The notes beneath the pieces were generated by a model, which was not told the DNA's origin, did not search any database, and saw nothing but the letters and a program-made list of their open reading frames with translations. From assembly GCF_014863405.1 (NCBI RefSeq), contig NZ_JACZZA010000006.1:186001-250000 (forward strand): a stretch of 64,000 nucleotides of DNA, given 5' to 3'. The first letter of the stretch is position 1. Each line of letters starts with the position of its first letter. Made by a program: the position numbers and the translations under genes. Source of the DNA: Dyella acidiphila (GTDB lineage: Bacteria; Pseudomonadota; Gammaproteobacteria; Xanthomonadales; Rhodanobacteraceae). Of the stretch, positions 45,019-53,272 are shown in pieces.

Positions 45019-45693
45019 TCATTGACTCAATGACGGGCAATGCACGGACGCCAGCGAACCCGGATCGTCCGGCAATTCGGTCAGCAAAGCGCCGGCGGTC
45101 GATGACATGGCACAGGCGTGGACGCCCAGGGTAATGCCGCTAGTTGACGATTTCTTGACGTCGTAGACAAAACGCCAGCGTAGTGCGGCCGGAGTGCGGA
45201 ACTGCGCCACGAAGCCTAGGTAGCGCGTATCGCCGGGCATATGTTCGACGGTGATATAGCGCTGGTCCGGCAACACCAGCATTTCGCGGCTGTCGATCAG
45301 GTCGTTGCCCAGGTCCGATTGTTCCTTGCTGTTGTCCAGGAAGTCGTCGAAGGGCGTTTGATTGAAACGGTCCGGCGAACGCAGGTGGTACACCTTCACC
45401 ACCAGGGCCAGCGCTTTCTTGCCGTTGCCAGCATTGAGGTTCTTGGCCGTGTAGATGCGCAGCGGAACCAGTGCTTCCACCGGTTGCGGGGGTTGCGGCG
45501 GCGGGGCCTTGGCCAGGCCGATGGCCTGCATCATCTTGCTCATCGCGCCGGGCTGGCTTGCGCCAGCCTGGCTGGCTGCATCGCTGGCGGTGCTTGAGGC
45601 GCTGCCGCCGCTGGTGGCGCACGCGGCCAGCGTTAAAAGCAGGGGCAGCATGCAGAGGTTACGCAAAGGACGGAAAGAGGGGTGCATGTCCAT
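45019..45693 (-). CDS. tssJ: T6SS outer-membrane lipoprotein TssJ
   Basis: A 224-aa lipoprotein. The lipobox LTLAACAT follows a hydrophobic signal, then an unusually long Ser/Ala/Pro linker of about 50 residues. The TssJ beta-sandwich follows (LRIYTAKNLNAG, ALALVVKVYHLRSPDRF, EMLVLPDQRYITVEHM, FVAQFR). TssJ anchors TssM to the outer membrane. Start uncertain: ATG 45693 or 45687, neither with a strong ribosome-binding site; a longer upstream frame is unlikely because it would bury the signal peptide. Confidence 0.9.
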   Translation of the reverse strand: MDMHPSFRPLRNLCMLPLLLTLAACATSGGSASSTASDAASQAGASQPGAMSKMMQAIGLAKAPPPQPPQPVEALVPLRIYTAKNLNAGNGKKALALVVKVYHLRSPDRFNQTPFDDFLDNSKEQSDLGNDLIDSREMLVLPDQRYITVEHMPGDTRYLGFVAQFRTPAALRWRFVYDVKKSSTSGITLGVHACAMSSTAGALLTELPDDPGSLASVHCPSLSQ

Positions 45694-46037
45694 GGAGGGT
45701 GTAGAAGTCCTTGGCATTTTCGCTGGAAGGGCTCGGAAGGCTTGTAGGAAAAACCTTACAAAGCGTGTACGAATTCGGTGCGCAAACGAAGGGAATATAG
45801 CCGACTTCGCATTCCACGCATCACGTTGGATCATATGCAATCCGATGCGTCACACAGCGCCGTTTGTGTCACTACATAAATGTGTAGGAAATGTGATGCC
45901 GGACAAATAGTTTCGGATGATTCTGGTTGCAACTTAACGTGACGTATTATAGAAAGTGTACGAATTTGCCAGCGGGCAAGGACGTTCTCGTCGAAGCCTC
46001 GGCGCAGTGTCAGTATGGGATGACAGGGAGATAACTG
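45694..46037. promoter_or_regulatory. Divergent control region between tssJKL and the main tss operon
   Basis: 344 nt with no gene, separating the leftward tssJKL genes and the rightward TPR-tssB operon. The part nearest the plus-strand operon is AT-rich and holds TATTATAG around 45945-45952, a plausible -10. An 11-bp direct repeat GTGTACGAATT occurs at 45765-45775 and 45956-45966, one copy towards each transcript, which may mark a shared regulator site. Confidence 0.45.
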
Positions 46038-46658
46038 GTGAAAGTAGTATCTACGCGTATTGCCGTAGCGTTGGTGTTGGCCTCCGTTCTGGTCGGATGT
46101 GCCGAAAACAAGCCCAAGCCGGCTCCTCCCCCGCCCACTTACGATCAGCTGATGCAACAAGCTGATGCGCGTTTCAATGCGCAGGATGTCGATGGTGCGA
46201 AAGGGCTCTATGTAAAGGCCGCTGCGGCCGATCCCACCCACAAGGAACCGTGGTACCGCCTGGCTCAGATCGATTTCGATCAGCAGAGCTACGGCAAGGC
46301 CATCGTCGATGCACAGGAAGTGCTGCAGCGCGATCCCACCGATCTCAATGCCGAAAGCATTCTCACCATCGCCGGCCTGCGCGTAGCCGTCGATGCACTG
46401 GGTCGCCTGCATGACGAAAGCGACCAACAGGGTCCGGCGCATATGGAAGCGGTGAAGCTTGCCGCGAAGATGCGCGAAACGCTCGGTCAGGATGTGCTGG
46501 TTCCGCCGGCGCCCAAGCCCAAGCGCCGCGTCGTGCATCACACCCCGGCCGCTACCGACGGCCAGACGCCGGCACCTGCCGCGCAGGGCGGTGCGCAGCC
46601 GCAAGCGGCGCCTGCCAACAGCAATCCGTTCCAGGCCCTGCCTGGCGGTGGCCACTGA
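46038..46658 (+). CDS. TPR-containing lipoprotein at head of the tss operon
   Basis: A 206-aa lipoprotein starting at GTG 46038 with GGGAG 7 nt upstream. The lipobox ASVLVGC gives a lipidated Cys at about residue 21. Two to three TPR-like helices (about 35-110: ADARFNAQDVDGAKGLYVKA, then PWYRLAQIDFDQQSYGKAI) are followed by a Pro/Ala/Gln-rich C-terminal tail. It is not a named Tss subunit. Its place directly before tssB suggests an envelope accessory protein of this T6SS. A small GAACGC/GCGTTC hairpin separates it from tssB. Confidence 0.8.
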   Translation: MKVVSTRIAVALVLASVLVGCAENKPKPAPPPPTYDQLMQQADARFNAQDVDGAKGLYVKAAAADPTHKEPWYRLAQIDFDQQSYGKAIVDAQEVLQRDPTDLNAESILTIAGLRVAVDALGRLHDESDQQGPAHMEAVKLAAKMRETLGQDVLVPPAPKPKRRVVHHTPAATDGQTPAPAAQGGAQPQAAPANSNPFQALPGGGH

Positions 46659-46704
46659 GCGAACGCTGCGGCGTTCAACTCGGGCCTAATCACAGGAGAG
46701 AGCT

Positions 46705-47211
46705 ATGGCCAAGAAGGAAAGCATCCAGAAGCGTCTGCAGAAAGTGCGCCCCCCACGCGTGCAGCTGACTTACGACGTGGAGAAGGGCGACGCCATCGAG
46801 CAGAAGGAGCTGCCCTTCGTGGTCGGTGTGCTCGGCGATTTCAGCGGCAACCCGGAAGAGGCGCTGCCGAAGCTGCGTGACCGCAAGTTCGTCAACATCG
46901 ACATGGATAATTTTGACGATGTGATGGAGGGCATGGCCCCGCGCGCTACCTATCGCGTACCCAACACGATCGGCGGCAAGGGCGAATTCGGTGTGGAACT
47001 GAAGTTCCGCTCCATCGAGGATTTCCGCCCGGAAGCGGTGGTGCAGCAGGTAGAGCCGCTGCGCAAGCTGCTGGAAGCACGCAGCAAGCTGGCCGACCTG
47101 CGCAACAAGCTGGCGGGTAACGAGAAGCTGGAAGACATCCTCAACGAAGTGCTCAGCAATACCGAGAAGCTCAAGCAGCTCGGCGTCGAGACGGGTGAGG
47201 AGCAGGCATGA
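46705..47211 (+). CDS. tssB: T6SS contractile sheath small subunit TssB (VipA)
   Basis: A 168-aa sheath protein with the family opening SIQKRLQKVRPPRVQLTYDVE and the conserved PFVVGVLGDFSG and FVNIDMDNFDDVM. The C-terminal helices bind TssC. GGAGAG precedes the ATG and the stop overlaps tssC by 4 nt (ATGA), giving coupled 1:1 synthesis. Confidence 0.97.
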   Translation: MAKKESIQKRLQKVRPPRVQLTYDVEKGDAIEQKELPFVVGVLGDFSGNPEEALPKLRDRKFVNIDMDNFDDVMEGMAPRATYRVPNTIGGKGEFGVELKFRSIEDFRPEAVVQQVEPLRKLLEARSKLADLRNKLAGNEKLEDILNEVLSNTEKLKQLGVETGEEQA

Positions 47212-48701
47212 ACACTGAAGCAGCCAGCGGTGCCAGCGGCCAGGCCGCCGTCGCCGAAACCCAGGACAGCCTGCTCGACCAGATCGTCGAGCAGAGCAAG
47301 GTCGCCAAATCCAACGTCGAGCATCAGCGCGCCAAGGACATCATCACCGAGCTGGCACGCGAGGTGATGAAGGGCACCGTGGTTGTCTCCGACAACCTCA
47401 ACCGCACGCTGGACGCGCGCGTGGCCGAGCTCGACGCGATGATCTCCGAGCAGCTCAGCGCGGTGATGCACGCGGACGAGTTCAAGGCGCTGGAAGCCAG
47501 CTGGCGTGGCCTGCACTACCTCTGCCAGCAGACCTCGACCGGCGTGATGATGAAGATCAAGGTCTTCAACGCTGCCAAGAAAGATCTCAACCGCGACTTC
47601 AAGTCGGCGCTGGATTTCGACCAGAGCACGCTGTTCAAGAAGGTCTACGAAGAAGAATTCGGCACCTTCGGCGGTTCGCCGTTCGGTGCGCTGCTGGGCG
47701 ACTACTCGATCGGCCGCCAGCCCGAAGACATGTATTTCGTGGACCAGATGTCGCACGTGGCAGCCGCGGCGCATGCACCGTTCATCTCGGCCGCCGCGCC
47801 GGAGCTGCTCGGCCTGGAAAGCTTCGACGACCTGGGCAAGCCGCGCGACCTGGCCAAGGTGTTCGACACGGTCGAATACGCCAAGTGGAAGTCGCTGCGC
47901 GATTCGGAAGACGGTCGCTATGTGGGCCTGACCCTGCCGCGCTTCCTCGGCCGCCTGCCGTACAACCCGAAAGACGGCACCACCACGGAAGGCTTCAACT
48001 TCGTGGAAGACGTGGACGGTACCGATCACCGCAAATACCTGTGGTGCAACACCGCCTATGCCTTCGGCGCACGCCTTACGCACGCCTTCGAAGATTTCGG
48101 CTGGTGCGCGGCGATCCGCGGCGTGGAAGGCGGTGGCCTGGTGGAAGACCTGCCCACGCATACCTTCCGCACCGACGACGGCGAAGTGGCGCTGAAGTGC
48201 CCGACCGAAATCGCCATCACCGACCGTCGAGAAAAGGAATTGAGCGACCTCGGCTTCATTCCGCTCGTGCATTGCAAGAACACCGACTATGCGGCGTTCT
48301 TCGGTGCGCAGTCGATCCAGAAGCCGAAGAAGTACAACACCGATGCGGCCAATGCGAATGCCTCGCTGTCGGCGCAGCTGCAGTACATCTTCGCGGTATC
48401 GCGCGTGGCGCACTACCTCAAGGCGATGATGCGCGACAAGATCGGCAGTTTCGCCTCGACCACCAGCGTAGAGTCCTTCCTCAACCGCTGGATCACCCAG
48501 TACGTGTTGCTGGACGACAACGCCACCCAGGAAGCCAAGGCGCAGTTCCCGCTGCGCGAGGCGGTGATCCAGGTGACGGAAGTGCCCGGCCGTCCGGGTG
48601 CCTATCGCGCGGTGGCGTTCCTGCGTCCGCACTATCAGCTCGACGAGCTTTCGGTATCCCTGCGTCTGGTCGCGGAGCTGCCGGCTTCAGTGAAAAAGTA
48701 A
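47208..48701 (+). CDS. tssC: T6SS contractile sheath large subunit TssC (VipB)
   Basis: A 497-aa sheath protein. Conserved blocks include LEASWRGLHYLC, FDQSTLFKKVYEEEFGTFGG, PFGALLGDY and the late FLNRWITQYV. Full family length; it assembles with TssB around the Hcp tube and is recycled by TssH. Followed by a 9-bp stem-loop and hcp. Confidence 0.97.
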   Translation: MNTEAASGASGQAAVAETQDSLLDQIVEQSKVAKSNVEHQRAKDIITELAREVMKGTVVVSDNLNRTLDARVAELDAMISEQLSAVMHADEFKALEASWRGLHYLCQQTSTGVMMKIKVFNAAKKDLNRDFKSALDFDQSTLFKKVYEEEFGTFGGSPFGALLGDYSIGRQPEDMYFVDQMSHVAAAAHAPFISAAAPELLGLESFDDLGKPRDLAKVFDTVEYAKWKSLRDSEDGRYVGLTLPRFLGRLPYNPKDGTTTEGFNFVEDVDGTDHRKYLWCNTAYAFGARLTHAFEDFGWCAAIRGVEGGGLVEDLPTHTFRTDDGEVALKCPTEIAITDRREKELSDLGFIPLVHCKNTDYAAFFGAQSIQKPKKYNTDAANANASLSAQLQYIFAVSRVAHYLKAMMRDKIGSFASTTSVESFLNRWITQYVLLDDNATQEAKAQFPLREAVIQVTEVPGRPGAYRAVAFLRPHYQLDELSVSLRLVAELPASVKK

Positions 48702-48710
48702 GCGTGGAAT

Positions 48711-48738
48711 GCCGGGCGATCCCTGTAGCTCGCCCGGC
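48711..48738 (+). other. Stem-loop between tssC and hcp
   Basis: A perfect 9-bp stem GCCGGGCGA / TCGCCCGGC with a 10-nt loop and no T-tract. It probably is an mRNA processing or stability element rather than a terminator. Confidence 0.6.
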
Positions 48739-48792
48739 CGCAAGTCGTAAGTGTGTCTCTCAACCATCCACTTCCTTGTCAAGGACGAAACC

Positions 48793-49296
48793 ATGAAAGA
48801 TTGCTACATGCAGTTCACGGGCCCCAGCATTCAGGGCGAATCCCAGGATAAAGACCACGCCAACTGGGTCGAACTGAGCTCCTGGACGCACCGCATCGTG
48901 CAGCCGAAGTCCGCCACGGCTTCCACCGCCGGTGGCCATACCGCCGAGCGCTGCGAGCACGATGAAATGGTATTCACCAAGGATATCGACGTGGTCAGCC
49001 CGAGCCTGTACCAGGCCTGCTCCAGCGGCACCACGTTCGGCGAGATCACCATTGATTTCATGCGTGCCGACGGCGATGGCAAGCGCGTGAAGTACCTCGA
49101 AGTGAAGCTGAAGAACGCTATCGTTTCCAGCGTGACCCCGTCCGTGCAGGGCGAAGGTCTGCCCACCGAAACCTTCGGCCTGAAGTATGCCGCCGTGCAG
49201 TGGCGCTATACCCAGCAGAAGATCGGCGGCGGCCAGGGCGGCACCTCGCAGGGTGCATGGAGCCTGACCAAGAACGACAAGACCTACACGGCCTGA
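48793..49296 (+). CDS. hcp: T6SS tube protein Hcp (TssD)
   Basis: A 167-aa hexameric tube protein. The start at ATG 48793 has AAGGA 7 nt upstream. The sequence opens MKDCYMQFTGPSIQGES and contains SATASTAGGHTAERCEHDEM and the C-terminal FGLKYAAVQWRYTQQ. These features closely resemble the Acinetobacter-type Hcp rather than the shorter Hcp1 of Pseudomonas. It is flanked on both sides by strong stem-loops, which could allow separate high-level hcp mRNA. Confidence 0.96.
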   Translation: MKDCYMQFTGPSIQGESQDKDHANWVELSSWTHRIVQPKSATASTAGGHTAERCEHDEMVFTKDIDVVSPSLYQACSSGTTFGEITIDFMRADGDGKRVKYLEVKLKNAIVSSVTPSVQGEGLPTETFGLKYAAVQWRYTQQKIGGGQGGTSQGAWSLTKNDKTYTA

Positions 49297-49310
49297 TCGT
49301 TTCGCCGGCC

Positions 49311-49338
49311 GGATGGCGCTGCCAGTGCGGCGCCATCC
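49311..49338 (+). other. Stem-loop between hcp and tssE
   Basis: A perfect 9-bp stem GGATGGCGC / GCGCCATCC with a 10-nt loop, 14 nt after the hcp stop and without T-tract. It could terminate partially or protect the hcp 3' end. Confidence 0.6.
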
Positions 49339-49407
49339 AGCCATATCGGACCTCTGCAAGGAATCACGCCAAGGCCCATCGACGCGGCTCGATGAAGGAA
49401 CCGGATC

Positions 49408-49893
49408 ATGAAAGGCTTCGAGCCGAGCCTGTTGGAAAAGTTGTTCGACGATACGCCGCGCGATGCGGCGCACGGCACGGTCAAGCGGCTGTCGATTGAA
49501 GAGTTCAAGGACTCGGTAGCGCGCGATGTCGAAGGTTTGTTGAACAATCGCTTCGTGGTGCAGGAGGAGTTGCTCAAGCAATTCCCCAACTGCCAGCGTT
49601 CGCTCGCCACCTACGGCATCCACGATTTCTCCAACCGCAGCCTGGCCAGTTCACCGGACCGCGCTTTCATCTGTCAGTCGCTGGAGCTGGCCATCAGCCG
49701 GCACGAACCGCGGCTGACCAATGTGCGCGTGACGCTCGACCAGGGGCAGAAATCCAGCGGTGCCCTGCGCTTTTCCATTTCCGCCTTGCTGGTGATTCAT
49801 CCCTCGCGGGAACCGATCAACTTCGATGCGCTGCTGCAGCCGACCACCTTGCAGTATTCGGTGAGCCGGACGCGGCGCGCAGCCATGGTCTGA
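49408..49893 (+). CDS. tssE: T6SS baseplate protein TssE (gp25-like)
   Basis: A 161-aa baseplate wedge protein of the GPW/gp25 family. Conserved parts are SLLEKLFDD near the start, the EFKDSVARDVEGLLNNR helix, SLATYGIHDFSN (family YG[IL]xD motif) and the terminal ISALL. AAGGAA precedes the start. It seeds sheath polymerisation with TssF and TssG. Confidence 0.95.
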   Translation: MKGFEPSLLEKLFDDTPRDAAHGTVKRLSIEEFKDSVARDVEGLLNNRFVVQEELLKQFPNCQRSLATYGIHDFSNRSLASSPDRAFICQSLELAISRHEPRLTNVRVTLDQGQKSSGALRFSISALLVIHPSREPINFDALLQPTTLQYSVSRTRRAAMV

Positions 49894-49917
49894 CCTTTGC
49901 ATCAACGGAGTGTTGCT

Positions 49918-50277
49918 ATGTCATTTGTCATCGGTGCCACCAAACGCACGCAACTGACCACCGGCAGCGGTGGCCAGAACATTCATCCGCTGGCCGAACT
50001 GGGCCTGCCTGCCGCGCTGGCGTGGCGTGCGGGCAACACCGTCAGCGGCCTGGCTCCCGGGCAGTTGCCGGTGGGCACTGCGCTTTCCACCTTCGACGCC
50101 AACGGGCGCAGCTACGGCGAGTACGTGGCCATCTATCTGAGCCACGACCAGGGCGGCATCCATGCGCTGGTGCCGTCGGGCACCGGGCGCTGGCAGAGCA
50201 AGCGCTTGTCGTTCCAGCTGCCCGATAGCGCGCATGAAGCGCTGAACGGCAACAAGTACCAGGTCATTGCGCGGTAA
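49918..50277 (+). CDS. Unknown 119-aa protein between tssE and tssF
   Basis: A small soluble protein of no family known to me. GGAG lies 7 nt before ATG 49918. The sequence opens MSFVIGATKRTQLTTGSGGQ and looks beta-rich and Gly-rich, with no signal peptide, helix bundle or metal motif. It lies in the operon where tssE and tssF are often adjacent, 24 nt after tssE and 98 nt before tssF, separated from tssF by a nested hairpin. It could be a baseplate accessory factor or a small cargo; nothing in the sequence decides. Confidence 0.7.
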   Translation: MSFVIGATKRTQLTTGSGGQNIHPLAELGLPAALAWRAGNTVSGLAPGQLPVGTALSTFDANGRSYGEYVAIYLSHDQGGIHALVPSGTGRWQSKRLSFQLPDSAHEALNGNKYQVIAR

Positions 50278-50292
50278 ATCGTTCGGGCATGG

Positions 50293-50324
50293 TGTTCCGC
50301 CAGTCACCGCGGTGATGCGGAACA
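50293..50324 (+). other. Nested palindrome before tssF
   Basis: An 8-bp outer stem TGTTCCGC / GCGGAACA encloses a perfect 12-bp palindrome TCACCGCGGTGA. It folds as a long interrupted hairpin in the mRNA between the 119-aa gene and tssF, or could be a DNA-level protein site. No T-tract. Confidence 0.55.
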
Positions 50325-50375
50325 TCGTGTCGAACAGAACACTAGGCTAGGGGGCCGACAAGGTAGAACAACGCG

Positions 50376-52211
50376 ATGGAAGACCTGCTCCCTTATTACG
50401 AACGTGAATTGGCTTTCCTGCGACGTTATTCGCGGGATTTCGCCGAACGCTATCCCAAGATCGCCGGCCGGCTCATGCTCACCGGCGATATCAGTGAAGA
50501 TCCGCATGTCGAACGCCTGATCGAATCGTTCGCCCTGATGGGCGCGCGCATTTCCAAGAAGATCGAGGACGACTATCCGGAATTCACCGAGGCGCTGCTG
50601 GAAGTGCTTTATCCGCACTATCTGCGGCCGTTTCCTTCCTGTTCGATCGCCTATTTCGATATGGGCAGGGCCGGCGCGCAATTGTCCGCGCCGGTAGCCA
50701 TTCCACGCGGGACGGAACTGCTGTCGCGCCCGGTGCGCGGTGGTGCCTGCCGTTTTCGCACCGCCTACGATGTGCAGTTGACGCCCCTGCGGCTGGCTGC
50801 GGCACAGTTTTCCTCGATCACGCTGGCCCCCAACCATGTGCGCCTGCCGCCACAGTCGAGCGCGCAGATCACCTTGCGCTTCGAAATCACCTCCCAGCAC
50901 ACCAGCCTCGATGCACTGGGCGTGGCCAAGGTGCGCGTCTTCACCGATGGCGAGCCCTCGTTCTGCGCGGCCTTGCGCGACGTACTGGCGCTGAAGGTCG
51001 ACCAGGTCTATGTGGAAGCCGGGGAAAGCGGCCGCTGGGTGAAGCTGGATCGCAACCCCCTGTCGCCGGTGGGTTTGTCCAACGATGAATCCCTGATCGA
51101 CTATCCGGCCCGCTCGCATCCGGCCTACCGTCTGCTCACCGAATTCTTTGCCTTTCCGGAGAAGTTCGGTTTCTTCGACATCGACCTCAAGCGCGCCGGT
51201 GCGCTCGGCGGCAAGCAGTTTGCGCTGCATTTCATTTTGCGCGACGTGCCGGCGGACTCGGTCAAGGCCAAATTGCTGGAAGGCCTGTCCACCGCCAACG
51301 TACTGATGGGCTGCACGCCGGTAGTGAACCTGTTCAAGCAGCGCGCCGAGCCGATCCGCGTGACGCATGCGGCGGTGTCCTATCCGGTGGTGGCCGATGC
51401 ACGGCGCGCTTATGCGTTCGAAGTGCACGCGATCGAGCGGGTGGCGCGGGTGCAGCAGACGGCACAGGGCGAATCGATCGTCGAATTCCGGCCGTTCTAT
51501 TCGCTGCGCCACGGTGAAAGTCCGGAACGCAACGAGCATTACTGGATTACCCACCGCAATCCGGATGTCGCTCGGCAAAGCCCGGGCTATGAGCTCGAAT
51601 TGAGCATGGTCGATGCGAACTTCGATCCGGTCACACCCAAGACCGATGTGCTCAGCCTCGATCTGAGCTGCAGCAATCGCGACCTACCCACCCAGCTGGC
51701 CTATGGCGTGCCGGGCGGCGACCTGAGCATGGAAGGCGGTTCGGTGGCGCGCAGTATTTCGCTGCTGCGCAAGCCCACTGGCTCGCTGCATTTCGATACG
51801 GGACGCGGCACCCAATGGCGCCTGATCTCGCATCTGTCGCTCAATCACGTTTCGCTGGTGCAGGGCGGTTTGCCGGCACTGAAGGAAATGCTGCGCCTGT
51901 ACGACCTGCCACGCTCGGCCACCTCGGCGCGCCAGATCGACGGCATCGTCAGCCTGGAGCATCGTTCGGTGACGGCCTGGTTGTCCGGTCGGCATTTCGC
52001 CAGCGTGGCGCGCGGCACCGAGATCCGCCTGGGCATCGACGAGGATCATTTCGTCGGTACCGGCATCCATGTCTTTGCCAGCGTGCTCGACCACTTCTTT
52101 GGCCTGTACGTGCACGCCAACAGTTTTACCCAGCTCGTGCTGCTGTCCAGTCGCAGCGGTGAGGAACTTATCCGATGCTCACCCCGAAGCGGCGAATCGA
52201 TCCTGGTGTAG
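50376..52211 (+). CDS. tssF: T6SS baseplate protein TssF
   Basis: A 611-aa baseplate wedge protein of the VasA/ImpG family. The N-terminal signature LLPYYERELAFLRRYSRDFAERYPKIA is cut short here only for quoting; it continues with IAGRLMLTG and the conserved DPHVERLIESFALM. The C-terminal RGTEIRLGIDEDHFVGTG block is also typical. It overlaps tssG by 37 nt. Confidence 0.96.
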   Translation: MEDLLPYYERELAFLRRYSRDFAERYPKIAGRLMLTGDISEDPHVERLIESFALMGARISKKIEDDYPEFTEALLEVLYPHYLRPFPSCSIAYFDMGRAGAQLSAPVAIPRGTELLSRPVRGGACRFRTAYDVQLTPLRLAAAQFSSITLAPNHVRLPPQSSAQITLRFEITSQHTSLDALGVAKVRVFTDGEPSFCAALRDVLALKVDQVYVEAGESGRWVKLDRNPLSPVGLSNDESLIDYPARSHPAYRLLTEFFAFPEKFGFFDIDLKRAGALGGKQFALHFILRDVPADSVKAKLLEGLSTANVLMGCTPVVNLFKQRAEPIRVTHAAVSYPVVADARRAYAFEVHAIERVARVQQTAQGESIVEFRPFYSLRHGESPERNEHYWITHRNPDVARQSPGYELELSMVDANFDPVTPKTDVLSLDLSCSNRDLPTQLAYGVPGGDLSMEGGSVARSISLLRKPTGSLHFDTGRGTQWRLISHLSLNHVSLVQGGLPALKEMLRLYDLPRSATSARQIDGIVSLEHRSVTAWLSGRHFASVARGTEIRLGIDEDHFVGTGIHVFASVLDHFFGLYVHANSFTQLVLLSSRSGEELIRCSPRSGESILV

Positions 52212-53260
52212 CGCAGCGGCTGCTGTCCGAGCCGCATCGCTTCCAGTTTTTCCAGGCCGTACGGGTGCTGGAACACCTGTTCGTGCGCCATGGTGTGCGA
52301 CCGGAGGATGTGCTTACGCGCAAGTTGCGTTTCCGCAACAGCATGTCGATGGCCTTTCCCGCCAGCGACATCGAACAGTTGCGTGCCTACGCGGAAAACG
52401 ACGAGCCGTTCAAGGCCGACCCGGCCGATGCGCAGCCTGCCTGGGACAAGCTGGCCGAAGTCGATATCACGCCGGCTTTCATGGGCATGCTGGGTGGTCG
52501 CGGGGTGCTGCCGTTCGGTTATACCGAGCGCATCGGCGAGCGCGAGATGTACTTCCGCGACCACGCCGCGCGCGCCTTCCTGGATATCTTCAACAACCGC
52601 GCGCTCGCGCTGTTCTACGCGGCCTGGAAAAAATACCGGCTGGCGTTCCAGTACGAACTGGATCGGCGCGAACGTTTTCTGCCGCTGATTCTGTCCCTGG
52701 CCGGCATGGGCGCCAGTTCGCTGCGCACGCGCCTGGACAAGGGCGAGGGCGCGGTCTTCGACCAGGCGATTGCGTATTACGCCGCCGGGGTCGGGCAGCG
52801 TCCGCTTTCGGCGGTGTTCCTGCAGCGCATGCTGAGCGAATACTTCGATGCCAATGTGCGCGTGGAGCAATTCGCCGGCGCCTGGTATCAGGTGCCGAAG
52901 AACCAGCTGTCCCGGCTGGGCGACCCCACCGCAGTGCTGGGGCGTACGGCCCTGGCCGGCGAGCGCATCTGGCAGCGCGATCTGCGCCTGCGCCTATGGA
53001 TTGGTCCGCTGCGGCACAAGCGATTCGAAGACTTCCTGCCCGGCGGCCGCGCTGCCGCCGCGCTGGCGAAATGGCTGACTCTGCTCAGCGGCGGCACGCT
53101 CGAATTCGAAGTGCGGCTGGTGCTGCATCAGCAGGATGTGCGCACCACCGGGCTGTCGCCCACGCTGGGCGGCCGGCTTGGCTGGGATGCCTTCGTCAGC
53201 AGCCGCCCGGCCGATCATCACCGTTCCGACGCAAGTTACCTCGTACGCACCCTGGCATAA
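52175..53260 (+). CDS. tssG: T6SS baseplate protein TssG
   Basis: A 361-aa baseplate protein of the VasB/ImpH family. Conserved blocks are LLSEPHRFQFFQAVRVLEHL, FRNSMSMAFPASDIEQL, PAFMGMLGGRGVLPFGYTE and FLDIFNNRALALFYAAWKKY. It forms the TssFG wedge with TssE. The start overlaps the end of tssF in another frame, implying coupling. The tssH start follows after 12 nt. Confidence 0.95.
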   Translation: MLTPKRRIDPGVAQRLLSEPHRFQFFQAVRVLEHLFVRHGVRPEDVLTRKLRFRNSMSMAFPASDIEQLRAYAENDEPFKADPADAQPAWDKLAEVDITPAFMGMLGGRGVLPFGYTERIGEREMYFRDHAARAFLDIFNNRALALFYAAWKKYRLAFQYELDRRERFLPLILSLAGMGASSLRTRLDKGEGAVFDQAIAYYAAGVGQRPLSAVFLQRMLSEYFDANVRVEQFAGAWYQVPKNQLSRLGDPTAVLGRTALAGERIWQRDLRLRLWIGPLRHKRFEDFLPGGRAAAALAKWLTLLSGGTLEFEVRLVLHQQDVRTTGLSPTLGGRLGWDAFVSSRPADHHRSDASYLVRTLA

Positions 53261-53272
53261 GGCACTCACTGG

